Notes: generated by a model not told the origin, from the sequence alone. Positions 12,440 to 24,490 are shown, counted from the first letter of the stretch. The stretch: DNA of 64,000 nt from Acanthosepion pharaonis (GCA_903632075.3 CAHIKZ030000126.1:949501-1013500); one strand, 5' to 3'. Made by a program: numbers and translations.

Positions 12440-13450
12440 GTACATTGTATATCTTCCTTGGGCATTAACACAGGCCTGTACACTTGCATGGTGAACACCA
12501 TTCAGCAATATATTATTCCACATGTTGATGTGATAAGTAAAGAGTTATAAGTAAATGAGGAGTCAGGAATTATCTCATCATGACTCATTCATATTCAATG
12601 GGGACAAGTCTAGTGAATATGCCAACCAGGAAAGTTGTTGGATATCTTGCAGAACATATTGAATAGCATGGACATCATGTGGGCATGCATTATGCTACTG
12701 GAACTATACACCACTTTCCTATTATAGAAATGACAAGTTAAACACATCTTGGGACAAAGATGGCATAGTTCAGTATTACTTCTACAGCACAAAAGGTTCA
12801 TATGAGTTAACATATGGCACTCCATACCATGAGGACAGAGATTAGGCCTGTGTTTTGTGGGTAAATTCACTCTAGTGGATGTTGCTCCCCAGGTTGCACA
12901 CACAAATGACCATCATTTTCATGTAAGTAGAACTTGCTCTCATCACTGAGCAGAAAACAGCATCATTCAATTCTCTGGGTGACCCTCTTGTGACACTGTA
13001 GACATGCTTGATTGTATTGTGGCATAAATAGAAGTCTGGCAAGAGACATGTGTGCCTATAGTCCTGCTTCAAGTAACCAATTACCAATAGTTTATGTTGA
13101 AACTTTAAGGCCACATTTATTTTGTTTTCTACTATGCACTTCATTGCTGCGCTCTGACAATGCATCAATCTTGGTAAACATCACACAATCATCAAGAACT
13201 TGTTCTACAGATTTAGTAATGTTCATTTGATCACTGTTGACAACATCAAATCATCACTGATGTATCATATCTCCAACATGCATTGCAATTTTCTGAAATA
13301 GCCATGTAACTTGTTAAATAACCATAATACTATCCTTCTCAAAAAGTTCCACTTGAACAAGAGTATATGTGTTTGCTTGCACTGACCACACCTTCACCAT
13401 TCTGAATCCTATCACAATGTTAATCTCAGATACAGCTGGTTCACTGGTAT
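12440..13450 (-). pseudogene. Tc1-like transposase relic
   Basis: A degenerate transposase reads right to left across several frames. Minus-strand landmarks are LLSDESKFYLHENDGHLC around the first catalytic Asp (about 12963-12910), then a decayed equivalent of the second catalytic motif with a stop and an Asp-to-His change (about 12700), then IQYVLQDIQQLSWLAYSLDL, then near the end VQACVNAQGRYTMY (about 12485-12445), a typical Tc1 C-terminus. Frameshifts and stops make it dead. The open frames of 97 and 98 codons here are fragments of it in mixed frames. Terminal inverted repeats were not identified. Tc1 enzymes excise and insert the element at TA sites. Confidence 0.8.
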
Positions 13451-14487
13451 GAGTGTTACTACATCACAAGATAAAAGAAGATTTTGAAAGTTCTATCAAA
13501 ATATTTACAACCTTGTAGCATTCACATACTGCGCACAGTTTAAAATCATTATCCTCCTTCAAGGTATTGCAATTTTATTTTCCATCAGTGTATTTACCGA
13601 CATCTTCTTGCTAAAGCTATTACAATTAAATGAGGTGTTTCTGTCGGACCCAAAAGAGAGACCATCTCTAAAATAGTTATTAACTACTTTCCATCACATA
13701 TTGTGAGTGCAAGCTTTTAAATGTGTCATTTAAAAATTACTGCCAAACTTTAATTTTCTACTTGAACAAGAATTTTCCATCAATTTCTTGTCTAAAAACT
13801 TTCTTCAAGTTCTGCTAATGTAATCAGCAAGAAGTGCACTTTTAATAAGTATTCTTTAATTAAAATGTAACTGAGGTTTGAGTAATGCATACACACAGGT
13901 GCACCTACTAACATGTAACCAGCTATTGTGATGTAAAAGTGATATTTCAGACATATTTCTCTCTCAATTTAAAACCATGCTTAACTAATAGAATTCATTA
14001 ATAAAAAGAAAATTTTCATTTATAAGACATAAATTTAAAAAAGAAATTACAAATATGCTTTTATAAGAGACTAAAATTACAGACTTTTAGATTTATCTAA
14101 AGTATCTTGCAAGAAATAATCACATTATATTATAGCCTCATTAAACTAATAGCAGATTATAATAAGAATAATAATCAAAATTTTACAAAGATTTTTAGCT
14201 TATACTTGGTCAGTTTGAGAACTTTTCAGTAAGCTTACCTTGTAAATATTGAAATCTTAGCAACATCAGTTATGCTTGTTGTTAATATTTTATATTTTTT
14301 TAAAAAAATCTGAACATACTTTTGGGTTATAAAAATACTAGACTGATAGCAAAGGGAAAGGGGCTCTGCTCATTTCTAAATGTTTTCAAAAATATCATTG
14401 CTAACACCAAAAAATATAATTTTAAATATTTGGTCTGACATTATGCCAACAAGTAGAGTTCTTAAAATAGGCATTTCAAATACATTA
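13451..14487. other. AT-rich non-coding DNA
   Basis: The first 200 bp may hold the 5' end of the neighbouring Tc1-like element. No gene or repeat was recognised in the rest. Confidence 0.4.
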
Positions 14488-14491
14488 TTAA

Positions 14492-14579
14492 CCCATTGTT
14501 TCTGGATGACAGAAATTTCTGTCATTGTTGTTCAATGGCTCAACTATGAATGACAGAAATTTCTGCTGCATTTAATGGG
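14492..14579. mobile_element. piggyBac-like MITE, 88 bp
   Basis: The element starts CCCATT and ends AATGGG, and is flanked on both sides by TTAA (14488-14491 and 14580-14583), the target and end pattern of piggyBac transposons. Inside lies an 18-bp perfect palindrome, TGACAGAAATTTCTGTCA, whose first half is repeated later as TGACAGAAATTTCTG. It is far too small to code for anything and would depend on a transposase in trans. Confidence 0.65.
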
Positions 14580-14589
14580 TTAACCTTTC

Positions 14590-16055
14590 CAATTTAACCT
14601 ATTATTTTCTTAGTTGATCTCACTTCATTGATTATGCAAATGTGAAACTGAATGAAAAGTTCTCAGCCCAACCCAAACATCAATATTTATTTTTTTAAAT
14701 TTCTTCTTGATCAGGCTGAGAAACTTTTAGCATCTCCTTGTAGTGATTGTTTCAATATGAAATTGCTATTTCTGTTTTAAGATTGATATTTTTATAGTTT
14801 TTTTTTTTAACTATGGTATATTTTTAATTGAGGTTTTATTTTTAAGAAATAGCATTTGCTGACGATCCATCAAAATTGTCTTTTCATTGCATTTGCCATA
14901 TTTTAAACCAAAGGAAGTCTTTCAAGCAATGATATTTTTTCCGCATTATACTTGTATGATTTCAAGTTGAACTCTAACAGAGCTGATTACTGCAAGGAAT
15001 ATGAATCTTACATTTAAAAACAATTATGTTAGGGAATGAACTGTAAGATCTTGATTGTAAAACTTTTCAAGAGAAAGTTAGTAATGGAAAAATTATCCAA
15101 AAACCTCAATCAGTGAAGTTTCAGTAAGCTTCAATGTATCAATTGCAATCTTCTGAAATTATCTTAGAGCAATTCTCAAGGGGGAAAAAAAACTTGTATG
15201 AAAAATAAAAATATCTGCGGCATAGAAGTTTGTATTAATCATATTCAAGTTGATGAACTTTTGTATTATATCATCACTCGTACTTAAAAATTAATTTTGC
15301 ATCATAACCAAAGAAGATTTCTATAATTGCTGGAAGAAAATAAGTAGCTGAAACATCAATCAAAACTTTTTTTCTTATTGTAGGGAACAAACTAATAACC
15401 CTTAGTATTATACAAAGAACTGATACACCTCTATTAAATGGACTGTTCGAGTAAGAATATAAGCATCTATGGTGTTTGTCTCTTGCTTGCTTTCCAGTTT
15501 CAGACAAACTTGTAAATATCTACTTGTATTGTTCTTGTTAAAAATAAACCCTTATACTTTGTAAGTTACCATTCTAGTTATTATTTTCAATAACTACCCC
15601 ATAAAATATTACAAAAGTTCTCATTCCTACAGGATTATGGAGAAATTGGAATAATCCAAATACATCACTATTTTCTTGAAAATATTCTAACAACCAGTTT
15701 GTAATTGTACACTTAGAACTATGACATCATTGATTTTGGTAAATAAACAAAGATGGTGTTATTTTACTGCATAGTTGCAAAAATGATTTTCTTTAATTTT
15801 AAACAGTTGATAATGGAGAGTTTATTGCATGCTCTACCTGTTCACTTGCATGTTAATGAACTTCTCCAATCAAGATCAAAAGTTAGAAAAATCTTTTATG
15901 AATTCTTTTTTTTTTATAATAATTTCTTTTAGAATGTGACTGACCTTTTCTATTAATATTGAATAAATGAAGAAAGACTGAGGTGGGGGATATATTGGGT
16001 GGCAAATTTATTTTAATGATATTAGCAATTTCATTTTGAATGGATTGTTACTATG
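14590..16055. other. AT-rich non-coding DNA
   Basis: Nothing recognisable beyond A/T runs. Confidence 0.5.
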
Positions 16056-16059
16056 CCTT

Positions 16060-16200
16060 TACCGTCTTGCTTCCCTGGCCAATTAAGTTCTAATGTGGTG
16101 TATTCAGAAGCCTCTGCTCTAGACCTGCATTTGTGGATTACTTTTAAAAGCAATTGCCAAGGTGTGACGGTGAAATGTAACAAGTCAAACAAAATGGAAA
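16060..16200. promoter_or_regulatory. Possible conserved non-coding element
   Basis: A short balanced-composition segment containing TGGCCAATTAAG (homeodomain core beside CCAAT-like sequence) and TTTGTGGATTAC, with no repeat match in the window and no coding frame. Inference from composition only. Confidence 0.2.
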
Positions 16201-16351
16201 TATGTATGTCTTAGACAACAATTCTTTGAAAAAAGATGAATAACAAACACTATATATATATTTGATGGCTATGCAATTTCAGCCTCTCTTTAGAATGAAG
16301 TAAGACAAGCAGAAGAGGAAAAAAAAATGAAATATGAAGCGTTTTCATGAC

Positions 16352-16480
16352 ACCTCTTTTTTTTTCTTTGGCTCTTTTTCTTCTTTCATCTTTTTCTTCC
16401 TCAGCTTTTCTTTCTCTTACCCTTTCCTCATCCTTTTTTATTTTTCTTATACTTTTTCTTTCTCTCTCTACAGTGGTGCC
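16352..16480 (+). repeat. Polypyrimidine tract
   Basis: Nearly pure C/T over about 130 bp. It produces Ser/Phe/Leu-rich frames on one strand and Lys/Glu/Arg-rich frames on the other; none is a gene. Confidence 0.85.
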
Positions 16481-16849
16481 CATATCTTACATTATGAGGA
16501 AAAAAAAAAAAAAGAATCTCCTGTGGAAAGTCAATCTTTCAAGGGCTTTCTGTCTTTGATTTCTTTCTAATGCAATCAAATACATGAAGAAATCTGTCAA
16601 ACCGTGTTGAATCCAAGAAACTTTACCCAACATGCATTCTCTGTTCTTTGCCAAGAGCAATGCTTATTCCTATTTGCTTGCCACCAAGTTTTGGCTGAAT
16701 TTTGCAGCATTTTTTCTTCAAGCACTTCAAGACCTGCCTAAAAGGATCAACATCTTTGTTTGCTCAAAACAGTTTTTGGTTTGTTTTCCAAAAATATAAA
16801 TTACAGCACAGAACAACTTCTTTGGATCTGTTTCTTGAAATTCTATTCC

Positions 16850-17725
16850 TTTTTTATTCCCCACCAACATTTTTTTTTTCACTCTTTACATACTATTTGT
16901 TTCTCCTTCTTCCTCTTTTCCTCTCTGTCTTTCATTTTTCAACTGTCTCTTTTGTTGTTTTCTCTCTCTCATGTTCTCCTCTTCTCTTTCTCTCTTGTGT
17001 GTTTTCCATCTCTGCTCTCTCCCTCTCTTTCTCCCTTGTGTCATCCAACTTCTCTCAATCTTTCTGTCTCTCATGTTCTCTATCCCCTCTTTTTCTCGAG
17101 TTCTCTCACACTTCCTCTCTCTCTCTGTCGTGTTCTCTCATACTTCCTCTCTTTCTCTCTCTCATGTTCTCTCACACTTCCGCTCTTTCTCTTGTGTTCT
17201 CTCACACTTCCTCTTCTCTCTCTCTCTCTTGTGTTCTCTCACACTTCCTCTTCTCTCTCTCTCTTGTGTTCTCTCACACTTCCTCTTCTCTCTCTCTCTC
17301 TTGTGTTCTCTCACACTTCCTCTTCTCTCTCTCTCTCTTGTGTTCTCTCACACTTCCTCTTCTCTCTCTCTCTCTTGTGTTCTCTCACACTTCCTCTTCT
17401 CTCTCTCTCTCTTGTGTTCTCTCACACTTCCTCTTCTCTCTCTCTCTCTTGTGTTCTCTCACACTTCCTCTCTCTCTCTCTCTTGTGTTCTCTCACACTT
17501 CCTCTTCTCTCTCTCTCTTGTGTTCTCTCACACTTCCTCTTCTCTCTCTTGTTCTCTCACACTTCCTCTCCTCTCTCTCTCTCTTGTGTCCTTCTCTTTC
17601 CTCCCTCTTCTTCCTCTCTTTTCACCTCTTTTTTTCTCTCTCTCGCTATCACTCTCTCCTTCCCTCTTCACTTTTTCTTTTGCCTTCCTCTTTTTATACT
17701 TTTCCCTTTCCTTTTACTTTTCTAC
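16850..17725 (+). repeat. Long polypyrimidine tract containing a minisatellite
   Basis: Almost 900 bp of C/T with few purines. Because TAA, TAG and TGA are nearly absent, long frames stay open side by side (360, 353 and 253 codons in overlapping frames). Parallel open frames of Ser/Leu/Phe repeats are a composition effect and do not indicate a protein. Such a tract can form triplex DNA and is prone to slippage. Confidence 0.9.
17096..17590 (+). repeat. Pyrimidine minisatellite, about 14 units of 26-39 bp
   Basis: The unit is TGTTCTCTCACACTTCCTCT plus a variable (CT)n run. I count about 14 occurrences of TTCTCTCACACTT or near variants (one with CATACTT, one with CACTTCCG). The most regular central units are about 37-39 bp, and length variation comes almost wholly from the CT run. 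Confidence 0.92.
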
Positions 17726-17838
17726 TACTTGATCAAATGCTACACATGTATTTGGTCATTCAACTTCTACTTGGCATTCAGTAGGTCTTACTACAATGAC
17801 AATGTCAAACTTTGTTCATAAATACACAACTGTGATAG

Positions 17839-17840
<2 letters not shown>

Positions 17841-17869
<29 letters not shown>
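17841..17869. repeat. (TA)n microsatellite
   Basis: An uninterrupted TA run of about 14 units. Confidence 0.95.
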
Positions 17870-17871
<2 letters not shown>

Positions 17872-20800
17872 ATGATTATCTTGCAGGCTGGAAGCAGTCT
17901 GTTTTAATAACAATTGTTTTATATAGAAGATTGTTGCCTTTAATCATCAAATGTCTACTCAGCAAAATACAATTATTCTTTATAAGGATTCATATGTTGA
18001 TTTGCCAATTATTTCCTTTGACTGTAAACAACTGTGGCAGTAGCTGAGATGCTTCATTTGATAAGAACAAAACACACACACTCACAGTGTTCTTCTTTCA
18101 GAAATTCCCCATCCCAACCTTTTTTCTTTTGTAATATATAAAAAAAATATCTTAGGAAGATAATCAGACTTTTTTCAAATACAATTTTGATGTGGAAGAT
18201 AATTTCCAGGAATGCTTTATAAATGTTCTGAAATATTTTAAAACTGATTCTTCTCTGCTCTCTCAAAAGCCTCATTCATTTGTAGCATTCTTTTTAGAAA
18301 TATATTTGAATTATGACTCTTTTTTTTTTCTATGTATTTATTTTCTCCATTTTTTTAACATTACATTTTTAATTTCAAATTCATCAAACAAAACTCTCTA
18401 GAGTTGTCCTTGATTTAAAGAGTTGAAACGCCATCCCTGAGGAAAAAACTCTTTTTTTTCCCTTTTTCTTTCTGCACAATTCATATGAAAACTTGTGAGA
18501 TTCAACACTTGTCAAGGCAAGAACAATCATAAGCTTCGATTTATGCTTTTATTTGTTCACTTAAAATTTCTCTTCAGAATAAATACAATTAAATATAAAA
18601 TATGTAATAGCCATTCTGAGAATAGCTTTATGGAAATTATTCTGTTCTATTAAAATGTAATGAGCTGAATAAATTCCAAGTCAACAACTGAAACACTTTA
18701 ATGAATCAAAGATGAGCAAAACTCAATTTCCTCATATTTTTGGTTTTAATAAACTGACCAAATCTTTGGAGATATGATTTGGCCTTCAATAAATTTTCAA
18801 AAGAAGATACCATGATAATGATTGCTGTTTTATCTATTTGAAAAAAAATATTGTTGCAATCATTAGTTATTTTTCTGCCATAAAATGTTTGATACAGAAA
18901 TGTTGCTCGGAGTTTCATATTTTAAATATTTAGTTCATCAATGTTTGAGGCTGAAGACAAATGGGTAAGCATTTGAAGAATGCAAAGGTCAAAATTCTTT
19001 ATTTTGGAGACCATCTTCAAAATAATTTTTCTCCTCACTAAAAAAAATTAAAGGGCTTGTATTTCTTGCTTTTCAAACAACTTCTTTACAAAAATAACTT
19101 TTTGATTTTACTTTTCTTGTTTAAACAAATGAGTACTTAGATCGATTTCTTCTTGTCTCAGTATCGTAAATATGAGGTTTATGATACTAAATAAAGATTT
19201 TCTATATTTTATTTTTGACTATTATTTTTAAACTTTTTCTTGTTTTTCTTTTTTTTTTTTTTTAATCATTTCCTCACAGTTTTTTTCACTTACTTTTTTC
19301 TCACCTTTGCCACATTTTTTTCTTTTGATGGTTCATGAATAAAACACAATCTTTCTTAAAACTCATTCTGAAAATTCTCTGTAAAAATGGACAACTTACA
19401 TCTTTGGAAATTAGCATATTTGACTTTTTTTTTTTTAAATATCTATAATTTTTAGAGGTGAACAGTCATGGAAATTTGTTGTACTTGTATTGAAGAAATA
19501 TTGATCATGCAATAAGAAATATAAAGAATTTAAAGGAACTCAATGGATAAGAATTAATAGAGAAATTTCAGATAGTAAAAATGCTTTTTGTCAGAGTAAA
19601 AGACAGAGGTAAATGATTATAGAAATGACAAAGTGAATTGAAGAAATTAGGATTTAATCTGTTGTATTTGGATAATCTTTAGGCAGACTATTTGAGAATG
19701 ATGATGTTAATGAAAATTGAGAGGAATGATAAAGGATGTAACTAAGAAACTTCAAAAGAAAAACATCAACCTGGCTTTTAATATTTTCATTACTTTTGCT
19801 TAACATTGATATTAACAAGTTGAACGAGTAGATTTATATGTAGAAAGAAAGTTAATTTGTTTGGGGTTCTAATAATGAAATCATGTTTCTACATAAATTG
19901 GCTGTTTCAGGGAGTTAATAATCCAATAGAAAAAGACAGTTTTCCTTGATATGAAGTCTTTCACAAATGTTCAAATAGGATAATTTACGGTAATAATTTT
20001 TTTCTTGACTTGTTTACAGAAACATTTTCATCTTGAATAAATAAGAAATGGTTTCTTCACTATTTATGCTTGACTGTGTCGATGTATTTATATTGCATTT
20101 ATGTGTTGAGAGAAAAATGCAACAAAATGAATGTCTATTTACAATGGCATGTATGAAAATGATAAATCCTTAAATCCTTAGTATTGTTAGGTTTTTACAT
20201 GCGAATCTTTAAATATATTTTCCAAATTTATTGTTGTAATTTGTTCTTTTATAGAGTCAGTCTTTTCACCTTCCAGCTTCATAAATCTCTTCAACTGTCC
20301 ACCATTGTCATAAGAAAAACACTGCCACATGACATTGCAAGGGAGATAACTCTATAAACCAAAAGATACAGACAAAAAATTTGCAAATACATGTGGCATA
20401 TTGTGTCTACCCACGGAAATAAACATTATTATGAAACCCAGCTGAATGAAATGTAGAAAAATAAAATTGCCTTCCAGGTTGATGATTGTCATAGTATATT
20501 TGAAACAAAGCCCAATAAATAAATGAGGAGACAGATCAAAAAGAAAAATCAATCTGCTACTAAAGAATATCCAAAAGAATATTTTTCTACCAGCAGACAT
20601 GGTATACAGTAAATGAAAAGAACAAAATTCTATACTCAGACAGCATTCTAATCCTGACACACATATAAATACAGAAGATGAATGGTGTGAAGACCTGTAA
20701 AATACCTTCTGGTCATAAATAAACCATGCACCCTATGATGCAAAACTGTGTACGCTAATACATTTAATGTGTAAAAGTAATCATTTTTATTAATTTCCTT

Positions 20801-21030
20801 GAAAGTAATTCATGTAGATTTGGGCAGTGCAACCTGCAGTTATTTGCCTTTTCTTTTTCCATGTATATTTGTGGCCATCATCTCTTTTATTCATTTGGCA
20901 TATATTTTTGGCTGCCTTTTCAGCAGCCTTGGTTATTTCTGCACTGAATCGTATTTAAAAAAAAAAAAAATGCCTTCTTCTATTTTGTTGTTTTTGTGTT
21001 CAGTCTGTCTACATGGCCAATTTTAGCCCA
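17870..21030. other. AT-rich non-coding DNA upstream of the exon
   Basis: Likely intron of the gene whose exon starts at 21321, or intergenic DNA. At 20341-20353 is GGGAGATAACTCT, a word I associate with molluscan interspersed repeats, so about 20330-20700 may be an old element. The 102-codon minus-strand frame there has no known motif and is not called as a gene. Confidence 0.4.

Positions 21031-21036
<6 letters not shown>

Positions 21037-21067
<31 letters not shown>
21037..21067. repeat. (TA)n microsatellite
   Basis: A TA run about 250 bp upstream of the exon acceptor. Confidence 0.95.
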
Positions 21068-21071
<4 letters not shown>

Positions 21072-21206
21072 TATAGACTTACAGACTCCCTGCTCACCAC
21101 TACCACGTCCAACTGTAAGTGCAGACACATACACAAGCTCTTTTACTCCTTCACATCTCTATATAAGTATCTGCACCTATAGCAATATTTTCTTTCTCTT
21201 TTCCTA

Positions 21207-21211
21207 ATATA

Positions 21212-21242
<31 letters not shown>

Positions 21243-21243
21243 G
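21207..21243. repeat. (TA)n then (GTAT)n microsatellite
   Basis: A TA run (21207-21220) passes into a GTAT tetranucleotide run that ends about 75 bp before the exon at 21321. Confidence 0.93.
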
Positions 21244-21320
21244 TGAGGAAAAATAGGGATGACTCTGCCATGGTCACACATTCCTTTCTAATTTATTATT
21301 TTCATTGTTTTTTTTTCCAG

Positions 21321-21529
21321 TCTGTCTGCTAGTGTCTGTTGTGATCGGCTTCACTATCATGCTCCTTAGTGGTAGCCTGCCCTGGATGTGGCTCCAGCCG
21401 GCACCAAACACCAAGACTCGTATCCTTGACTTCTTCACTGGCAAATATCCAGCTCCACAGTCCTGCAAAGTCACCTGGGACTGGAAAGAGCCAGAGGTGG
21501 TGGGAAAAACAATGACTTTCACAGTACAG
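21321..21529 (+). CDS. Internal exon of a type II membrane protein, possibly NXPE-like
   Basis: This is the clearest host coding sequence in the window. It is preceded by a T-rich tract ending in TTTTTTCCAG (21311-21320) and followed by the donor GTAGGT (21530-21535). The exon is 209 bp. It starts with two bases that complete a codon and ends on a complete codon. The product begins with about 20 hydrophobic residues (LLVSVVIGFTIMLL), a likely signal anchor, then a Pro/Trp-rich juxtamembrane part, then SCKVTWDWKEPEVVGKTMTF, which reads like the first strands of an immunoglobulin/filamin-type fold. A short cytoplasmic tail, one membrane segment and such a domain fit NXPE-family (neurexophilin and PC-esterase) proteins; that assignment is from memory and unconfirmed. 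GC content is clearly above the surroundings. No partner exon with matching phase is evident in the window, so flanking introns must be long. The intron sequence after the donor is pyrimidine rich. Confidence 0.7.
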
Positions 21530-23315
21530 GTAGGTCCTTTCTTTTCTTTCTTTTTTTCCAATACTGACTTTTGGATCAACGCCAAGATAGTGGAAATGAA
21601 GGTACTGATAGCTGTTGTTGCTTTTGTAATTACCATTTCTATAGACTATATTCCATCAGCTGTTTGTCTACCTTTTTGATAAGGATGACTTGTTACTTAA
21701 CATTCTAGCTCTCACATTGGGACTTAATTTACAGCTCCAATTAATATCTAAAACACGAGGAAAGTTGTGAAACTTATATTAATGTATATTTTAGAGTTCC
21801 TATGACAGTGAAGATTTTTTATCTGCTGTTATTCTGCAAGGAAATACCTAAGGATGAAAGTTATTCTGCAAGGAATTAGTATTTATTGCATGCAAAGAAC
21901 AATGCAAATTTTTATTATGACCAACTTCTAGCAGGGAGGAAGAAGATTGGAGAAATTTCTTAATACAAATCTCATATTTCACAAGATACTTAAACTAGTA
22001 GCTTTTTCTTTGCTGTGTTTATTGCATCATTTTAACCAATGTGTTCTTTCTCAGCAGTATAATTAATTTCATAGATTTTTCTTTAATTGATGGTCTTAGA
22101 ATTGAACATCCAATATTACTGCAGACAGAGTAAAAAAAAAAAATATTTGCTATTCTCCTAAATAGAACAACTTTTTTTATATTCATTTTACCAAAACATA
22201 TGTGATTTTTGGTTATGAAAGACCCTTGCAGTGTTTTTTTTTTACTAAGTTTGTTTATCTATGCAAACTTGTATTCTGTACTGAGCATAATTAGTGAATT
22301 TTTGTCTGGCTTATATATGCACTTTTCTTCTTTACTCAAATCTCTAAATGGAATAAACTTGAAGAGAGCCAAAGAATTTATGAGTTGAAATATTGTGATA
22401 AAAATAGCAACAATGAGGATAATAATGACAATGATATTTCAAAATGTTAAACAATTATTTATCAACCAACCCATATTGGCAAGCAACAGTGACTTGGCAA
22501 TAGGAATTTCTCAGCATGATGTAGTGCTTAATGAGCTCGTATTTTTGGCTGTTGCCACTAAGTAGTGAGTTTGATCTTCACTAAAGTTATTATTTTACTA
22601 AGCTTATCTTAGTAGAATAATAATTACTGGGTTATTTCAGGTGTCTACATCAAAGAAATAATCAGCAACCAACTCTAGGATCCTTTAATGTCAATCAGTG
22701 AAAAAAAAACAAAATCTTTCTTTTGAAAAGTGTTAGCTTCAATCTCTATCCATTCCTGACCATCTGGATTTTAATTTATGCTCAGCTACTTTTTCATTAA
22801 TCAAAGTTCATCAAGTACTTCACACCTAAGTCTGATGCTGAGAGAAAGAAAGAAAAAACAAAAAGACATTTTTTTCTAGCCCTGAGACTAAAGATGATGT
22901 TTATTTCTCATAGAGTAACTTTAAAAATATATTGGCAAAATAAGTAAGTTGTTTTCCACCAAACTTCCTCTTGGCTTGTTAAATTTTTTGCACTCTTGTG
23001 GGAACAATGAATCAGTTGCACAATATTGATTGTAAAAATCATAAATTTTCTATTTTTATAAAATGGGCCAGATTACAAATGGCTAATTTATGATAGTCTC
23101 AGTAAAGAAAAGGTTTTTTGTCTCTTTTATTATTACACTGATATATTTGACATCTGCTTATATTTGCGTGTCTATAATAACTGTACTGTTGAAATTACTT
23201 CTTTATTTGAACTGACATCGGACTTCAATTCTTAAGTGTACCAGAAGCTAGCTTCTCAAGTTAAGAACAACTGGATTTGATGATAATGAAAAAATGTTAA
23301 CATTCTTTACAAATA
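21530..23315. other. Probable intron sequence with SINE scraps
   Basis: It starts with the GTAGGT donor. At about 22355-22430, GTTGAAATATTGTGATAAAAATAG followed by CAATGAGGATAATAATGAC matches the tail of SINE family 2 at 44679-44760 and 62817-62910. At 22515-22590, ATGTAGTGCTTAATGAGC and GAGTTTGATCTTC are weak A/B-box-like words. No further exon found. Confidence 0.4.
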
Positions 23316-23320
23316 ACATA

Positions 23321-23429
23321 TATGAGGGGAATGCTGAAAAGTTCCCTACTTCCTAGGAAGGGATTTTTGTTCATTTGGTCAGATTTTGGAAAGTGGATGA
23401 GACCAAAAACTTTTCAGCACCTCACAGTA
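23321..23429. mobile_element. mariner-type MITE or short palindromic element
   Basis: TGAGGGGAATGCTGAAAAGTT on the left and AACTTTTCAGCACCTCACA on the right are inverted copies with few mismatches, next to TA dinucleotides (23321 and 23428). The terminal words match a mariner-type inverted repeat. Total length is about 110 bp with no coding capacity. Confidence 0.6.
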
Positions 23430-23892
23430 GCATTTGCAGATATCTGATACCTGACCAATTTTTTTTGTGACAAGATAAAATCAAACAAAAGTATGCACAT
23501 GTGCTAGGAAATGTTGGGTTCATGCTTTTATCAAAATTGAATCAACAGTAGGCAACCAACATTTGTAAACATTTTATTGATTCCATTTTAGGTTAGTAAT
23601 TTTTGTATAGTGCCAGAACTTGTGGAAAAAAGGTCAGAAATATTTTGTGTGTCTCAAAAAATATAGTCTGTTCCTACACAGTATGATATAAAAATGACAA
23701 TATATTTACTCTTATTTAAAATAGCATTTTCTGCTGTAGTCATAGAGTTATCTTCTTTTTCAAAGAGAAAATTCATACATGATATAAAATGTTTATTTTC
23801 AGTTTTTAAAATTTGTAAACCAATCTTTACTATTTTGTTCATATTTGTAAACAAGAGAATGTGAGATATTTTTAATTTCTTGTGCAATGTCT

Positions 23893-24490
23893 TTTTTTAA
23901 TATTAAGAAACAAGAAAATTTAATGAAAAACAAAGAAAAGGTGTTGGACTATCATGTAATATCAATCCTTCTACATGTTTATGAATGCAGGATAATTTCC
24001 TCATAGTTGAAGAGAATAGAGGTAACAAAGATATGGTTCTACAGAAGGATGCTGAGAATGTCATGCGCAAAATCTGCAAGCAACAATGAAGTTTTAAGGA
24101 AAATGGCAACAAGAAGGACATTTGTACTTAGAATCAGAAAGAGATAAATGACATTTTTAGAAGGCTTAGAAAATTTAATACTCACAGGATATATTGAATG
24201 CAAGTGGGATAGAGAGAAACAGTGAGTCACCTGCCTAATGGGTTTGTGTAAATGGATGGTAGAACAGGCACACATGATGAGAAAAGAGGGCTTGGAGAAT
24301 TTGACACTCACAGGACATATTGAAGACAAGAGAGACATAGGGAAATGGTGAGTAACCTGCCTAATAAGCTTGTATAAATGGATGTTAAACTAACATGGGG
24401 AGGGATAGTAAAAATCACACCTTGCTAAGAGCTTTAAGAGATAGAAAGTTGTGGAGAGCCATGGTCATGTACATCCTAAAGGGACATGGC
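23893..24490 (+). mobile_element. LINE family A, C-terminal fragment with internal duplication
   Basis: The DNA aligns with 55166-55735 and 62945-63455: AAGAAACAAGAAAATTTAATG, TTCTACAGAAGGATGCTGAGAATG, GACACTCACAGGACATATTGAAG, AAAGTTGTGGAGAGCCATGG, and a terminal CCTAAAGGGACATGGCACG. In translation these correspond to the C-terminal tail after the reverse transcriptase of a LINE polyprotein (ILRIRKR-, GHIE-, KLWRAMV-type words), broken by stops. The segment from GGCTTAGAAAATTT to the ATGGATGGTAGAACAGG part occurs twice in tandem (about 24163 and 24289). Confidence 0.75.

Noticed and set aside
12610..13168. Two minus-strand frames of about 97 codons as separate genes
   Set aside because: They are out-of-frame pieces of one Tc1-like transposase relic.
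16702..17821. Open frames of 360, 353 and 253 codons
   Set aside because: They lie in overlapping frames of a pyrimidine minisatellite where stop codons cannot easily form; all are Ser/Leu/Phe repeats.
20352..20660. Minus-strand 102-codon hydrophobic frame
   Set aside because: No recognisable motif, no splice context, and hydrophobic codons are expected from T-rich DNA; possibly part of an old repeat.
152..21529. The exons at 152-243 and 21321-21529 as neighbours in one mRNA
   Set aside because: Exit phase of the first (0 or 2 by frame) does not match the entry phase of the second, which needs one base carried over.
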